Shown here: piece by piece, positions 8,993 through 17,075 of the stretch
Numbering within the stretch: the stretch's first letter is position 1
Layout: each line of letters starts with the position of its first letter
Source of the DNA: JAYFQE01 sp034927345
GTDB taxonomy: Bacteria; Bacillota; Clostridia; Saccharofermentanales; UBA5734
Reading direction: 5' to 3'
Assembly: GCA_034927345.1 (NCBI GenBank)
Contig: JAYFQE010000009.1
Coordinates: 62,001 to 126,000, forward strand
DNA length: 64,000 nt
Made by a program: the position numbers and the translations under genes
The notes under the pieces: generated by a model
Databases searched by the model: none
What the model was told of the DNA's origin: nothing
Seen by the model: the letters and a program-made list of their open reading frames with translations, nothing else

Positions 8993-9940
8993 ATGCAAAC
9001 GTTCAGCTACGTCCTGATCCAGACCCTGGTTGTGCTGCTGCTGGCTCCGCTGGTCAACGGCATGATCAAGAAAATCAAAGCCTTTACGCAGAAACGCAAG
9101 GGGGCGCCGGTTCTGCAGCTGTACTATGACCTTTATAAGTTATTGAAAAAGACCGCCGTCGTCTCCGAGACGGCTTCCTGGATCTTCAAAGCCGCGCCGT
9201 GGGTGGTTTTCGCTACCGCTCTGGCGGCCGCGCTGCTGGCGCCGATCAGTGTCAGGCTGCTGCCAGCAGCCTTTTCCGGCGACCTGATCCTGTTGTTTTA
9301 TCTGCTGGCTCTCGGCCGCTTTTTCCTCGTCCTGGCCGGCATGGACCCCGGCAGTACTTTCGGCGGCATGGGCAGCAGCCGCGAGGCTATGATCGCCGCC
9401 CTGACGGAACCGGCTGTCCTGGTGACCGTTTTCACGATCGGCCTTTTCGCCGGCACAACGTCGGTCTGCGGCATATTCCAGGCCGTACAGGCGGCCGGCC
9501 TGCCGCTGGCGCAGCCGATGTTCATCCTGACCGGCCTGGCCTTGTTCATCGTCATCCTGGCCGAGACCTGCCGGATTCCGGTCGACGATCCGGCGACGCA
9601 CCTCGAACTGACGATGGTCCACGAAGCTATGATCCTGGAATATTCCGGCCGTCACCTGGCGCTGATGGAATATGGCGCCGCGGTCAAACAGCTGGTCCTG
9701 ATGAGTCTGTGGGTGAATATTTTTCTGCCGCATGACCAGATGATCCTCCTGGCCGGCGCGGCCGGCCTGATTATTTCCCTGACCATATATATTCTTAAAA
9801 TCGCGTTGCTGGCAGCCCTGGTTGCCGTGACGGAGACCTGCACGGTGAAGTTCCGATTTTTCAGCGTGCCGAATCTGGCTGCACTGGCCTTCATTCTGGC
9901 TTTGATCGGCTTCCTGCAGTCCTTTATCCTGGGGAGGTGA
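8993..9940 (+). CDS. hyfC: NuoH/HycD-like membrane subunit of Ehr complex
   Basis: 315 aa; AAGGAAGG lies 5 nt before ATG 8993. It has about eight membrane segments and the family hallmark AETCRIPVDDPATHLELTM followed by EAMILEYSG, whose acidic residues lie at the interface with the peripheral arm in complex I and Hyc. It anchors the hydrophilic arm to the antiporter-like subunits. The gene is 13 nt after the previous stop and overlaps the binding site of the next gene. Confidence 0.92.
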   Translation: MQTFSYVLIQTLVVLLLAPLVNGMIKKIKAFTQKRKGAPVLQLYYDLYKLLKKTAVVSETASWIFKAAPWVVFATALAAALLAPISVRLLPAAFSGDLILLFYLLALGRFFLVLAGMDPGSTFGGMGSSREAMIAALTEPAVLVTVFTIGLFAGTTSVCGIFQAVQAAGLPLAQPMFILTGLALFIVILAETCRIPVDDPATHLELTMVHEAMILEYSGRHLALMEYGAAVKQLVLMSLWVNIFLPHDQMILLAGAAGLIISLTIYILKIALLAALVAVTETCTVKFRFFSVPNLAALAFILALIGFLQSFILGR

Positions 9941-9945
9941 GCAGC

Positions 9946-10602
9946 ATGACATCGTGCAGCATTGTTTTGTCCGCCTTGATCCTGCTGACCGGATTTCTGA
10001 TGGTAGCCAGCAAACGCATACGCTCCTATATCGTCATCTTGCAGCTGCAGAGCGTTCTGTTGGCTGTGAATACCGGCCTGGCCGGCGTGGAGGGGATCCG
10101 CACCCATGGCCGCGTCGACGTCCTGGTCATTACCGTTCTTATCATTGTCCTCAAGGTCTGGTACATCCCGCGTACGCTGCACCGGACCTACGCCGGAACC
10201 GAGTACAAGGTCGAGAAGGACTTTTTCCTGAATATCCCGGCTCTGATTTTGGTCTGCTGCGGCATCGTGGTCTTTACATCTTTTGCGGTGACCGCGGTAG
10301 CCGCGATCAACCGGCCGGACGAAGGCGTGTTGCTGGTCAACTCGATCGCGCTGGTCCTGATCAGCTTGTTTTTCATCATCAGCCGCAAGAAAGCCATCGG
10401 GCAGATTGTCGGTCTGCTGGCGATTGAGAATGGCATTTTCATCACTGCCATGTACGCGTCGGACGGGATGCCCCTGATCGTTGACCTCGGCGTTTTCGTT
10501 GATCTGGTGACGGCTGTCCTGATCCTGAGCGTCATGGTTTTCCGGATCAATACGGCTTATGATTCGATTGACACGGACAAAATGAAAGATCTGAGGGGAT
10601 AG
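9946..10602 (+). CDS. hyfE: HyfE-like (NuoK-type) membrane subunit of Ehr complex
   Basis: 218 aa from ATG 9946, with GGGGAGG 7 nt upstream; a GTG at 9937 overlaps the preceding stop and is less likely. Six membrane segments are visible. HyfE proteins resemble a NuoK fusion and occur in Hyf-type but not in Hyc-type formate hydrogenlyase. Its presence puts this complex on the Hyf-like side in subunit composition. Confidence 0.85.
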   Translation: MTSCSIVLSALILLTGFLMVASKRIRSYIVILQLQSVLLAVNTGLAGVEGIRTHGRVDVLVITVLIIVLKVWYIPRTLHRTYAGTEYKVEKDFFLNIPALILVCCGIVVFTSFAVTAVAAINRPDEGVLLVNSIALVLISLFFIISRKKAIGQIVGLLAIENGIFITAMYASDGMPLIVDLGVFVDLVTAVLILSVMVFRINTAYDSIDTDKMKDLRG

Positions 10603-10607
10603 AGGAC

Positions 10608-12122
10608 ATGGGTTTACTGTTATGGATCATCCCGCTCGCGGCCATCGCTCTGCTGGCTTTGCCCGGATCGCGCGGCTTCCGGCACGCGGTCAGTCTGGGC
10701 GCCGCCATCTTGCAGGCTGCCGTTGCTGTTCCGCTTACCCGCGCCGTGCTAATGGACGGCTCGGTCCGGTATGGCTGGCTGGGCGGTATATTCTATCTGG
10801 ATCCGGTCAGCATCGTGCTGCTGGACGTTATGCTGGTCATCAGTCTGCTGACCGGCGTCTACACCATCGGCTATATTGAAGCGGAAATCCGCCGCGGCGA
10901 TCTGCAGCCCAAACGCGTACAACTGTTGTATATCCTGATCAACGCCTTCCTCCTGACCATGATCTTGTCCCTGACTGTCAGCAATCTAGGCGTGATGTGG
11001 ATCGCCATCGAAGCGACCACGCTGGCCTCCGTTTTTCTGGTTGGTTTTCATTCCGGTAAAGCGGCCGTCGAAGCGGCCTGGAAATACATCATCATTTGCT
11101 CGGTGGGCATCACCATAGCCATGCTGGGCATTATCTTCCTGCACAGCGCGGCAGCCGGCGTCCTGGACGAATCGGCTACACTGGACTGGCCGGCGCTGCT
11201 GGCCAAGGCCGACGCCCTGGATGGCCGGGTTCTGCGTTTGGCCTTCTTGTTTATCTTGATCGGCTTCGGCACCAAAGCCGGCCTGGCCCCGATGCACACC
11301 TGGCTGCCGGACGCGCACAGCCAGGCTCCATCGCCGGTCAGCGCCCTGCTGTCGGGCGTCCTGCTCAACGCCGCCATGTACGCGATCATCCGGACTGTCG
11401 CTATCGTCAACAAATGCTTAGGTGACAGCCGCTTTACCGGCAATCTGTTGATCGCCGCCGGCGTCCTGTCCATCGCCGCGGCCGCGGTCTTTATTCTGAC
11501 CCAGAAGGATTACAAACGCCTTCTGGCCTATTCCAGCATCGAGCATATGGGCATCGTTGCTCTGGCCATCGGCTTGTTCACGCCGGCATCATTGTTTGCT
11601 GCTTTCTTTCATCTGCTTAACCATTCTTTCACTAAATCGATGCTGTTCCTGGCTTCGGGTACGGTTCTGCAGAAATATGGCACACGGGAAATCAGCAAGG
11701 TCCGCGGCTTGCTCCGCGTGCTGCCGGTTACCGGACCCGTTTTCTTGATCGGCCTGATCGCTATTGGCGGCACGCCGCCATTCAGCATCTTCACCAGCGA
11801 ATTCAATGTCCTGGCCGCAGCTTTTCAGAATGGCCGGCTCTGGCTGGGTTTTATCGTTGCTGTTTTGCTGGCGCTGGTTTTCGCCGGCATGATCCACACT
11901 TTGTTCCGTATGTTCTTTGGCCGCGGCCGCTCCGGCGAAGAACCGGCAGGACTTGATGACGGAACGGCCGACGGCGCCACAGCCCGTCCCGGTGAAGAGA
12001 ACCGCGCCGGCGCCGCCATCCTGGTCATGCTGTTGATCGTTGTCGTCGGATTGGGTTTGTTCCTGCCGTCCTGGCTGAAAAACCTGCTCGAAGATGCCCG
12101 GCGGATCATTTATGGAGGTTGA
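10608..12122 (+). CDS. hyfF: Second antiporter-like membrane subunit of Ehr complex
   Basis: 504 aa; GAGG lies just upstream of ATG 10608, 5 nt after the previous stop. It is a NuoM/N-type subunit with about 13-14 membrane segments. The conserved Glu is in WIAIEATTLASV and the Lys in GFGTKAGLAPMHTWLPDAH. The HyfD-type third antiporter subunit seen in E. coli Hyf is absent here, so the complex carries two antiporter-like subunits (this and the first gene). It overlaps nothing, and the next start follows 4 nt after the stop. Confidence 0.9.
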   Translation: MGLLLWIIPLAAIALLALPGSRGFRHAVSLGAAILQAAVAVPLTRAVLMDGSVRYGWLGGIFYLDPVSIVLLDVMLVISLLTGVYTIGYIEAEIRRGDLQPKRVQLLYILINAFLLTMILSLTVSNLGVMWIAIEATTLASVFLVGFHSGKAAVEAAWKYIIICSVGITIAMLGIIFLHSAAAGVLDESATLDWPALLAKADALDGRVLRLAFLFILIGFGTKAGLAPMHTWLPDAHSQAPSPVSALLSGVLLNAAMYAIIRTVAIVNKCLGDSRFTGNLLIAAGVLSIAAAAVFILTQKDYKRLLAYSSIEHMGIVALAIGLFTPASLFAAFFHLLNHSFTKSMLFLASGTVLQKYGTREISKVRGLLRVLPVTGPVFLIGLIAIGGTPPFSIFTSEFNVLAAAFQNGRLWLGFIVAVLLALVFAGMIHTLFRMFFGRGRSGEEPAGLDDGTADGATARPGEENRAGAAILVMLLIVVVGLGLFLPSWLKNLLEDARRIIYGG

Positions 12123-12126
12123 ACGT

Positions 12127-13707
12127 ATGGATTGTGAGTGGATTACCGACCTGAACAACCATTTCTTGGGTGACCTGTCTAAATTCAGTTTGACCGACGA
12201 TCGCCAAGCCGATCTGGATATCCGCCTGTCGGCTGTGCCGGCAGTCTGCGCCTGCCTGACTGCCGAATATGGCTGCCAGTTGGTCGATCTTTTTGCTGTG
12301 GACGAACGGGAACGGCTGAAACAATTTACCCTCTGTTATACGTTCGCTAACCGTCCGCTGGGCTGGCTGCTGACTCTGCGGGCGGCTGTTGATCCGGCTG
12401 ATCCGGCGTTCCCGTCGATCAGCGCCACCGTTCATGCCGCCACCCTGTACGAACGGGAGATCCATGATCTCTTTGGTTTGTGGCCGGAGGGGCATCCGAA
12501 TCCCAAGCGTCTGGTGTTCCACAGCAATTGGCCGGAGGAGCAGCATCCGCTGCGCCGCGACTTCGACCGGAACTGCCGGCTGCCGCGGGCACAGGAACCG
12601 ATCCGTTTTACTCATGTCGAAGGCGAAGGCGTTTATGAGATCCCGGTCGGACCAGTGCACGCCGGCATTATTGAACCGGGGCATTTCCGCTTCAGCGTAG
12701 CCGGCGAACCGATCATCAACCTCGAAGCGCAGCTGTATTTTGTCCATAAAGGTATTGAAAAGCTCTGTGAAGGTGAAAGCCTGGAACGTTGCTTCTATTT
12801 CTCCGAACGGATTTCCGGCGATGAGACGTTGGCCAACAGCCTGGCTTTTTGTGAAGCCGTCGAGAAAATCGCCGGCGTAGCGGTTCCCGCGCGCGCCGCG
12901 TACAGCCGGGTCATCTTCGCCGAATTGGAACGGCTGACCAGCCATCTGGGCGACCTGGCCGGTATCTGTCTGGATGCGGCCTATGGCTTCGCGGCGTTTC
13001 AATTCCGGATGCTGCGCGGCTGGGCCTACTTGATCGCCGACGAGCTCTGTGGCTCGCGTTTCTTGCGCGGCGTCAACCGGCCGGGCGGCGTTCGCCGCGA
13101 CTTTGTAACCGGCAAGGAACAGAGTGTCGTCGCTCAATTACGCAAGCTGCGGCAGGAATTGGCCGATACCGACGCGATCATCCGTGCCAATCCGCTGTTC
13201 ATCGATCGGGTGGAGAACACCGGCATCCTGGAGCGCGAAATAGCCGCCGATCTCAACGCCGTTGGCCCGGGCGGCCGCGCCTCCGGCATCCGCTGGGATG
13301 TGCGGCGGGACTTCCCCTATGCCGCTTATAACCGGCTGGATTTCCAGGTGCCGGATCATCATAACGGCGATGTGAATTGCCGGATGAACATTAAAATCGA
13401 AGAATGCTATCAAGCGATCGGCCTGATGACCCAGGCTGTCGAAGCCATGCCGCAGGGTAAGGTCAGCGAGCCTGTCCGCGGCCTGCCGGCCTATACCGCT
13501 GCATACGGCCTGGTGGAAGCGCCGCGCGGCGAGACGATCCACTGGCTGATGACCGGTGAGAACGACACCTGTTTCCGCTACAAGATCCGGACAGCGTCCT
13601 TCTGCAATTGGCCGGCGGTCTGCCATGCCGTGCGGGGCAACATCGTTCCCGATTTTCCGCTGATCAATAAGAGCTTTAACCTGTCCTATGCAGGCAACGA
13701 TTTGTAA
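12127..13707 (+). CDS. hyfG: Large subunit of Ehr complex, NiFe site missing (NuoC-NuoD type fusion)
   Basis: 526 aa from ATG 12127, chosen for TGGAGGTTGA 6-7 nt upstream. Residues 1-165 are the NuoC/30-kDa-like domain (ATLYEREIHDLFGL, then HPLRRDF). The rest is the HycE/NuoD-like large subunit (VGPVHAGIIEPGHFRF, LYFVHKGIEKL). True NiFe hydrogenases carry C-G-I-C here; this protein reads ERISGDETLA. The C-terminal D-P-C-x-x-C is replaced by VPDFPLINKSFNLSY. All four Ni-Fe cysteine ligands are therefore absent, as in the energy-converting hydrogenase-related (Ehr) complexes. It cannot be a normal hydrogenase. The substrate of the catalytic cavity is unknown. Confidence 0.9.
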   Translation: MDCEWITDLNNHFLGDLSKFSLTDDRQADLDIRLSAVPAVCACLTAEYGCQLVDLFAVDERERLKQFTLCYTFANRPLGWLLTLRAAVDPADPAFPSISATVHAATLYEREIHDLFGLWPEGHPNPKRLVFHSNWPEEQHPLRRDFDRNCRLPRAQEPIRFTHVEGEGVYEIPVGPVHAGIIEPGHFRFSVAGEPIINLEAQLYFVHKGIEKLCEGESLERCFYFSERISGDETLANSLAFCEAVEKIAGVAVPARAAYSRVIFAELERLTSHLGDLAGICLDAAYGFAAFQFRMLRGWAYLIADELCGSRFLRGVNRPGGVRRDFVTGKEQSVVAQLRKLRQELADTDAIIRANPLFIDRVENTGILEREIAADLNAVGPGGRASGIRWDVRRDFPYAAYNRLDFQVPDHHNGDVNCRMNIKIEECYQAIGLMTQAVEAMPQGKVSEPVRGLPAYTAAYGLVEAPRGETIHWLMTGENDTCFRYKIRTASFCNWPAVCHAVRGNIVPDFPLINKSFNLSYAGNDL

Positions 13708-13722
13708 TCAGGAAGGCGCCGT

Positions 13723-14508
13723 ATGAACATGTTCCGTAAAATGCTGAAATATCCCCGGCTGACCCAGGCCTACCCGAAAAAACCGCTGGCCAACAGCGAC
13801 CGTTTCGTCGGCAAACCGGCGATCGATCCGCGGCAATGTACCCGCTGCGGCGTTTGCGCTGCGCATTGCCCATCGCGGGCGATCGACCTGACCTTGGACC
13901 GGCCGATCGGGATCAACCTTGACGAATGCATTTTTTGCGGTTTATGCGCCGAACTGTGCCCGACCAGCGCCGCCGGAATGACCCATGCTTTCGAGCTGGC
14001 GGAAACCCGCCGCGAGCGTCTGCGCAGCGCGCCGCTGATCATCACGGACACCCGGCTGCCGGCGGAAACGCCGGAGGAGACCGGCACCCGTCTGGAAGCC
14101 CGGATCCGGAAGTTATACAACCGCAGCCTGCAAATCCGCGAAGTGGACGCCGGCTCATGCAACGGCTGTGATAATGAGATCAATGCGTTGAATAATCCCT
14201 TCAATGACATCGAACGCTTCGGCATTCATTTCGTGGCGTCGCCGCGTCATGCCGACCTGCTGCTGGTTACCGGCACCGCCACCCGCAATATGGAGCTGGC
14301 CCTGATCAAGACCTGGAACGCCACGCCCGATCCCAAACTGGTGATCGCCGTCGGCGCCTGCGCTTGCAGCGGCGGCATCTTCCGCGATTCGTACGCTGTC
14401 CGGAACGGCATCGACACGTTGATTCCGGTCGACGCTTATATCCCCGGCTGTCCGCCGCGGCCGCAGGCGATCCTTTTCGGCATCCTCAAAGCGCTGGAGC
14501 GGCGGTAA
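13723..14508 (+). CDS. hyfI: Fused ferredoxin and NuoB/HycG-like small subunit of Ehr complex
   Basis: 261 aa; AGGAAGG lies 8 nt before ATG 13723. Residues about 30-90 carry two 4Fe-4S ferredoxin motifs (CTRCGVCAAHCP and CIFCGLCAELCP), as in HycF/HyfH. Residues about 120-261 are the NuoB/HycG-type small subunit; its four N2-type cluster cysteines are in GSCNGCD, GACACSGG and PGCPPRP. In E. coli these are two separate genes. Here one chain would hold three clusters that carry electrons toward the altered large subunit. It ends the operon; no maturation protease or hyp gene follows, as expected if no NiFe centre is built. Confidence 0.9.
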   Translation: MNMFRKMLKYPRLTQAYPKKPLANSDRFVGKPAIDPRQCTRCGVCAAHCPSRAIDLTLDRPIGINLDECIFCGLCAELCPTSAAGMTHAFELAETRRERLRSAPLIITDTRLPAETPEETGTRLEARIRKLYNRSLQIREVDAGSCNGCDNEINALNNPFNDIERFGIHFVASPRHADLLLVTGTATRNMELALIKTWNATPDPKLVIAVGACACSGGIFRDSYAVRNGIDTLIPVDAYIPGCPPRPQAILFGILKALERR

Positions 14509-14530
14509 ATCTGCCGATCGGTATATCTGC

Positions 14531-15142
14531 TCACTGATATGCTATGCCTTCGTGATCGAAAACACGCTCGATCGTTTTGCTGAACGTTTTATCATACTCA
14601 AACACGTATACATTCAGCTGATTATAAAACTGTGTGTTCTCAGATATAGCCATATACGAAACACTTTTGTCGGTCGGATCGCCAAATGGAAGGAACACCA
14701 GGTAGTGGAGATAAAATTTTTTAATGTCGTCGGGGGCGTAAGCCTCTGTCCATATAAAAGGCTCATCATATTTGAAGCAAACAAGATAAGTGCTGTCATC
14801 GATCAATGAGTCCATATTGCTGAGCACCTTTGCTAACACATTTTTCTCCTCCGGTCGGAACCATTTTTGTTCGATGGATTCATAAATGCTTCTATAGTCC
14901 GGATCGGAAGGAATAATTGTCAAAAGAATATTGTTGAACTCACCTTTGCTATTGACGTTTCCGATCAGAATCGCCGCAGGCGGGGTTAGTTTAAACTGCG
15001 GATATATATTCATCCGCTCTTCTATCTCCGACGAACCAACCGTCAGTTCAGTACCAGAGGAATGACTATCCTGGCAGGCCGCTGAACTTATGAGTAAAAA
15101 AATAAGACAGGACAATGCAAGGGTACGCTTCAACTTGACCAT
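14531..15142 (-). CDS. Lipoprotein of unknown function
   Basis: 203 aa from ATG 15142, with GGAGG 5 nt upstream. Residues 1-23 form a lipoprotein signal peptide with lipobox SSAAC. The mature part (about 180 aa) mixes helices and strands and has no motif I recognise. It probably sits on the outer face of the membrane. It converges on the Ehr operon, with only 22 bp between the two stops, and has its own promoter at 15326-15355. Confidence 0.7.
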   Translation of the reverse strand: MVKLKRTLALSCLIFLLISSAACQDSHSSGTELTVGSSEIEERMNIYPQFKLTPPAAILIGNVNSKGEFNNILLTIIPSDPDYRSIYESIEQKWFRPEEKNVLAKVLSNMDSLIDDSTYLVCFKYDEPFIWTEAYAPDDIKKFYLHYLVFLPFGDPTDKSVSYMAISENTQFYNQLNVYVFEYDKTFSKTIERVFDHEGIAYQ

Positions 15143-15544
15143 AAACACCTCCGATAATCAATATGCGGACATGACTCTCGTTGATCCATATTTTAATTTA
15201 GAGAAGTCTTAATAACTGTTTTATTCAATAAACGAAGAGTACAACAAAGCTGCGGGTTCTGTGAACGGTTGGTTTAGAAATTTTATCCTTTGCTCTTAAC
15301 TTATTCTGTTACACTATTTATTTTTAATATACCATTAATACGGCTCTGGTGTCAAAATATTCAAAAAAAGTTAATTTGATATTTTTCGCAAAAAAATTTT
15401 CTTAATCAATTGAGAGTGATTTATTATGTCGTATAGTGCTAATTTAACCAGTCGTCCGAATATTTCCAAGTCTGACTTTAGTACCCGGCCGATCTTTGTT
15501 TTATTGAAAACATATATCGAGACTCACTCATTGAAGCTGCGCTA
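15143..15544. other. AT-rich intergenic stretch
   Basis: This 400-bp region holds the promoter of the lipoprotein gene (15326-15355, minus strand). The leader from there to the start codon is about 175 nt with no clear fold. The remainder is AT-rich with no convincing gene. A 79-codon plus-strand frame at 15426 is antisense to the acyltransferase end and has only a weak ribosome site. Confidence 0.5.
15326..15355 (-). promoter_or_regulatory. Promoter of the 203-aa lipoprotein gene
   Basis: On the minus strand TTGACA (15355-15350) and TATATT (15331-15326) are separated by 18 bp. The -35 box matches the consensus exactly. Confidence 0.6.
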
Positions 15545-16918
15545 TCAGGTCGTTTCAATCTGTCTGTCGATGTTTCGAATGAGCGCGTCGATTAGTTTTT
15601 CCACGATTCCGGCCGGACGTTCGCTGGGAAAATGCCCAACCGACAGGCCGATCCGGCCTTGGTAACCGATTACTGCCAGCAGCAAAGCCGGCGCATGCAT
15701 GGCCGGGCCATAAAAATCTACTTGATTAACCTTATTGTCGCCAAAGTTCATGGTTTCCTCCGGCCATCGGCCCAGATTCGATAAAACCGGGGCGGCGTGC
15801 TGGGTTTCACAGGACTTTTGCCAGGCGGCCGACAACATATTACGAACCTCGGCATATGGGCGGCAGGATAGCAGCTGCAGCATAGCCGCCGAATGCAGGT
15901 CCGCCCGCTGTTTTTTTAAGTCTTCTAATTGTCGGCCAAGCTGCCGCAACTGCTCCGGCATAAGCGGCGTCGATGCCGCTTGGCGGCAAGCAGACTGATC
16001 CGGACCAGCGGTCTGTCCGGCCGGAAGCTTCATCGGCAGCATGCCCGAAAGATTGCCGATGATCATCGCCTGATCGGGCGGCAGATATCGGCGCAGATTG
16101 CTGGTGACCTGAATGATTCGGATCGCTTCCTGATCAGGATTGAGAAATTCTTCCAGTGTTTGGCTCAAACCGGCCAGCAACAGCGTCGTCAGGGTCACGC
16201 CGTATGTTTTCGCAGCCAACAGCCAGCGGGCACTTTGTTTATCATCGAGCGCCCGCCGGATATAATCCGGCCGGTTGTCAGCATCAGGACTCGCGTGACC
16301 CGGCAGGCCCCAATCTGCATGCAAGGCGGCAAGATCCGGACGAAACAGCCGACGCGGATCAGGGCTGCCGACAGCGGCGAATAAAGGCCGCATAGAGCGA
16401 TTCCCCGGCTTCGGCAAAGTTTCAGACGGGTTATCTCCCAGCAGCCGGTACCGCTCCGCCAGAAGGATGATCAGATCGCGTAAACCGGCAGCATCCATCA
16501 GAGCGTGGTGAGCTCGGACCAAGAGATAGTCGGTTGACGGCATCGATGTTTCAGGCGAACGGATCACTTGAACTTGCCAGGATTGACCGCTGTCCGGCAG
16601 CGGCTCGGTTATCAGGCGCCGGATTGTCTCGTCCGGCGTCCGGCTGATGGCCAGGGTACACCAATGTTCATCGGATAATTCAAGCGGACGCCAGACGGGC
16701 GGTTCGCATGAATCGTCAAAACGGCAGCTCAGCACCGGCTCATCCTCAAGCAGCCGGCGTATGGCTTGCCTGAGCCGATATATATCCAACGGTTGATCCA
16801 GTTGCAAGCCGGCTTGCATGACGGACCAGGAACTGCCGTCGTCGGCGATCTTGTTGATCCAATCTTGACCGGTGGTTGGATATCCCCCGGAGACCATAGC
16901 GGCATTATTGTAAACCAT
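15545..16918 (-). CDS. Condensation-domain-like acyltransferase
   Basis: 457 aa from ATG 16918, with GAGGTG 6 nt upstream; an in-frame GTG at 16927 overlaps that site. The catalytic signature of the condensation/BAHD/alcohol acetyltransferase superfamily, H-H-x-x-x-D, is present as RAHHALMDAAG near residue 150. Size and two-lobe layout fit the stand-alone alcohol acetyltransferase or PapA-like group. No adenylation or carrier domain is attached. It probably transfers an acyl group from a CoA or carrier protein to an alcohol or amine in the cytoplasm. A perfect palindrome at 16938-16960 lies just before it. Two half-ABC exporter genes lie upstream on the same strand, 158 bp away. Confidence 0.75.
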   Translation of the reverse strand: MVYNNAAMVSGGYPTTGQDWINKIADDGSSWSVMQAGLQLDQPLDIYRLRQAIRRLLEDEPVLSCRFDDSCEPPVWRPLELSDEHWCTLAISRTPDETIRRLITEPLPDSGQSWQVQVIRSPETSMPSTDYLLVRAHHALMDAAGLRDLIILLAERYRLLGDNPSETLPKPGNRSMRPLFAAVGSPDPRRLFRPDLAALHADWGLPGHASPDADNRPDYIRRALDDKQSARWLLAAKTYGVTLTTLLLAGLSQTLEEFLNPDQEAIRIIQVTSNLRRYLPPDQAMIIGNLSGMLPMKLPAGQTAGPDQSACRQAASTPLMPEQLRQLGRQLEDLKKQRADLHSAAMLQLLSCRPYAEVRNMLSAAWQKSCETQHAAPVLSNLGRWPEETMNFGDNKVNQVDFYGPAMHAPALLLAVIGYQGRIGLSVGHFPSERPAGIVEKLIDALIRNIDRQIETT

Positions 16919-16937
16919 AACTGTCACCTCTTCATTT

Positions 16938-16960
16938 TAATATATCAGACTGATATATTA
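16938..16960 (-). promoter_or_regulatory. Perfect palindromic operator upstream of the acyltransferase
   Basis: TAATATATCAG (16938-16948), one central base, then its exact reverse complement (16950-16960). This 23-bp dyad is 20 bp before the start codon, a usual position for a TetR- or MarR-type repressor. No such regulator gene lies in the window next to it. Confidence 0.6.
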
Positions 16961-17075
16961 TGTCAAGAGAAAATGACGGATATAGATCAAAATGATCAAT
17001 AATAAACAGCAGGCTGTTTAGTCCGCGTTATGCAAGCATCCTATTGAATCAAACAATCGCATAAGATGTCTTATT

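Noticed and set aside
6928..14508. A working NiFe formate hydrogenlyase or energy-converting hydrogenase
   Set aside because: The large subunit lacks both Cys pairs and there are no maturation genes, so the hydrogenase name would mislead.
15426..15665. A 79-codon plus-strand frame with a weak ribosome site
   Set aside because: More than a third is antisense to the acyltransferase gene and the composition is not protein-like.
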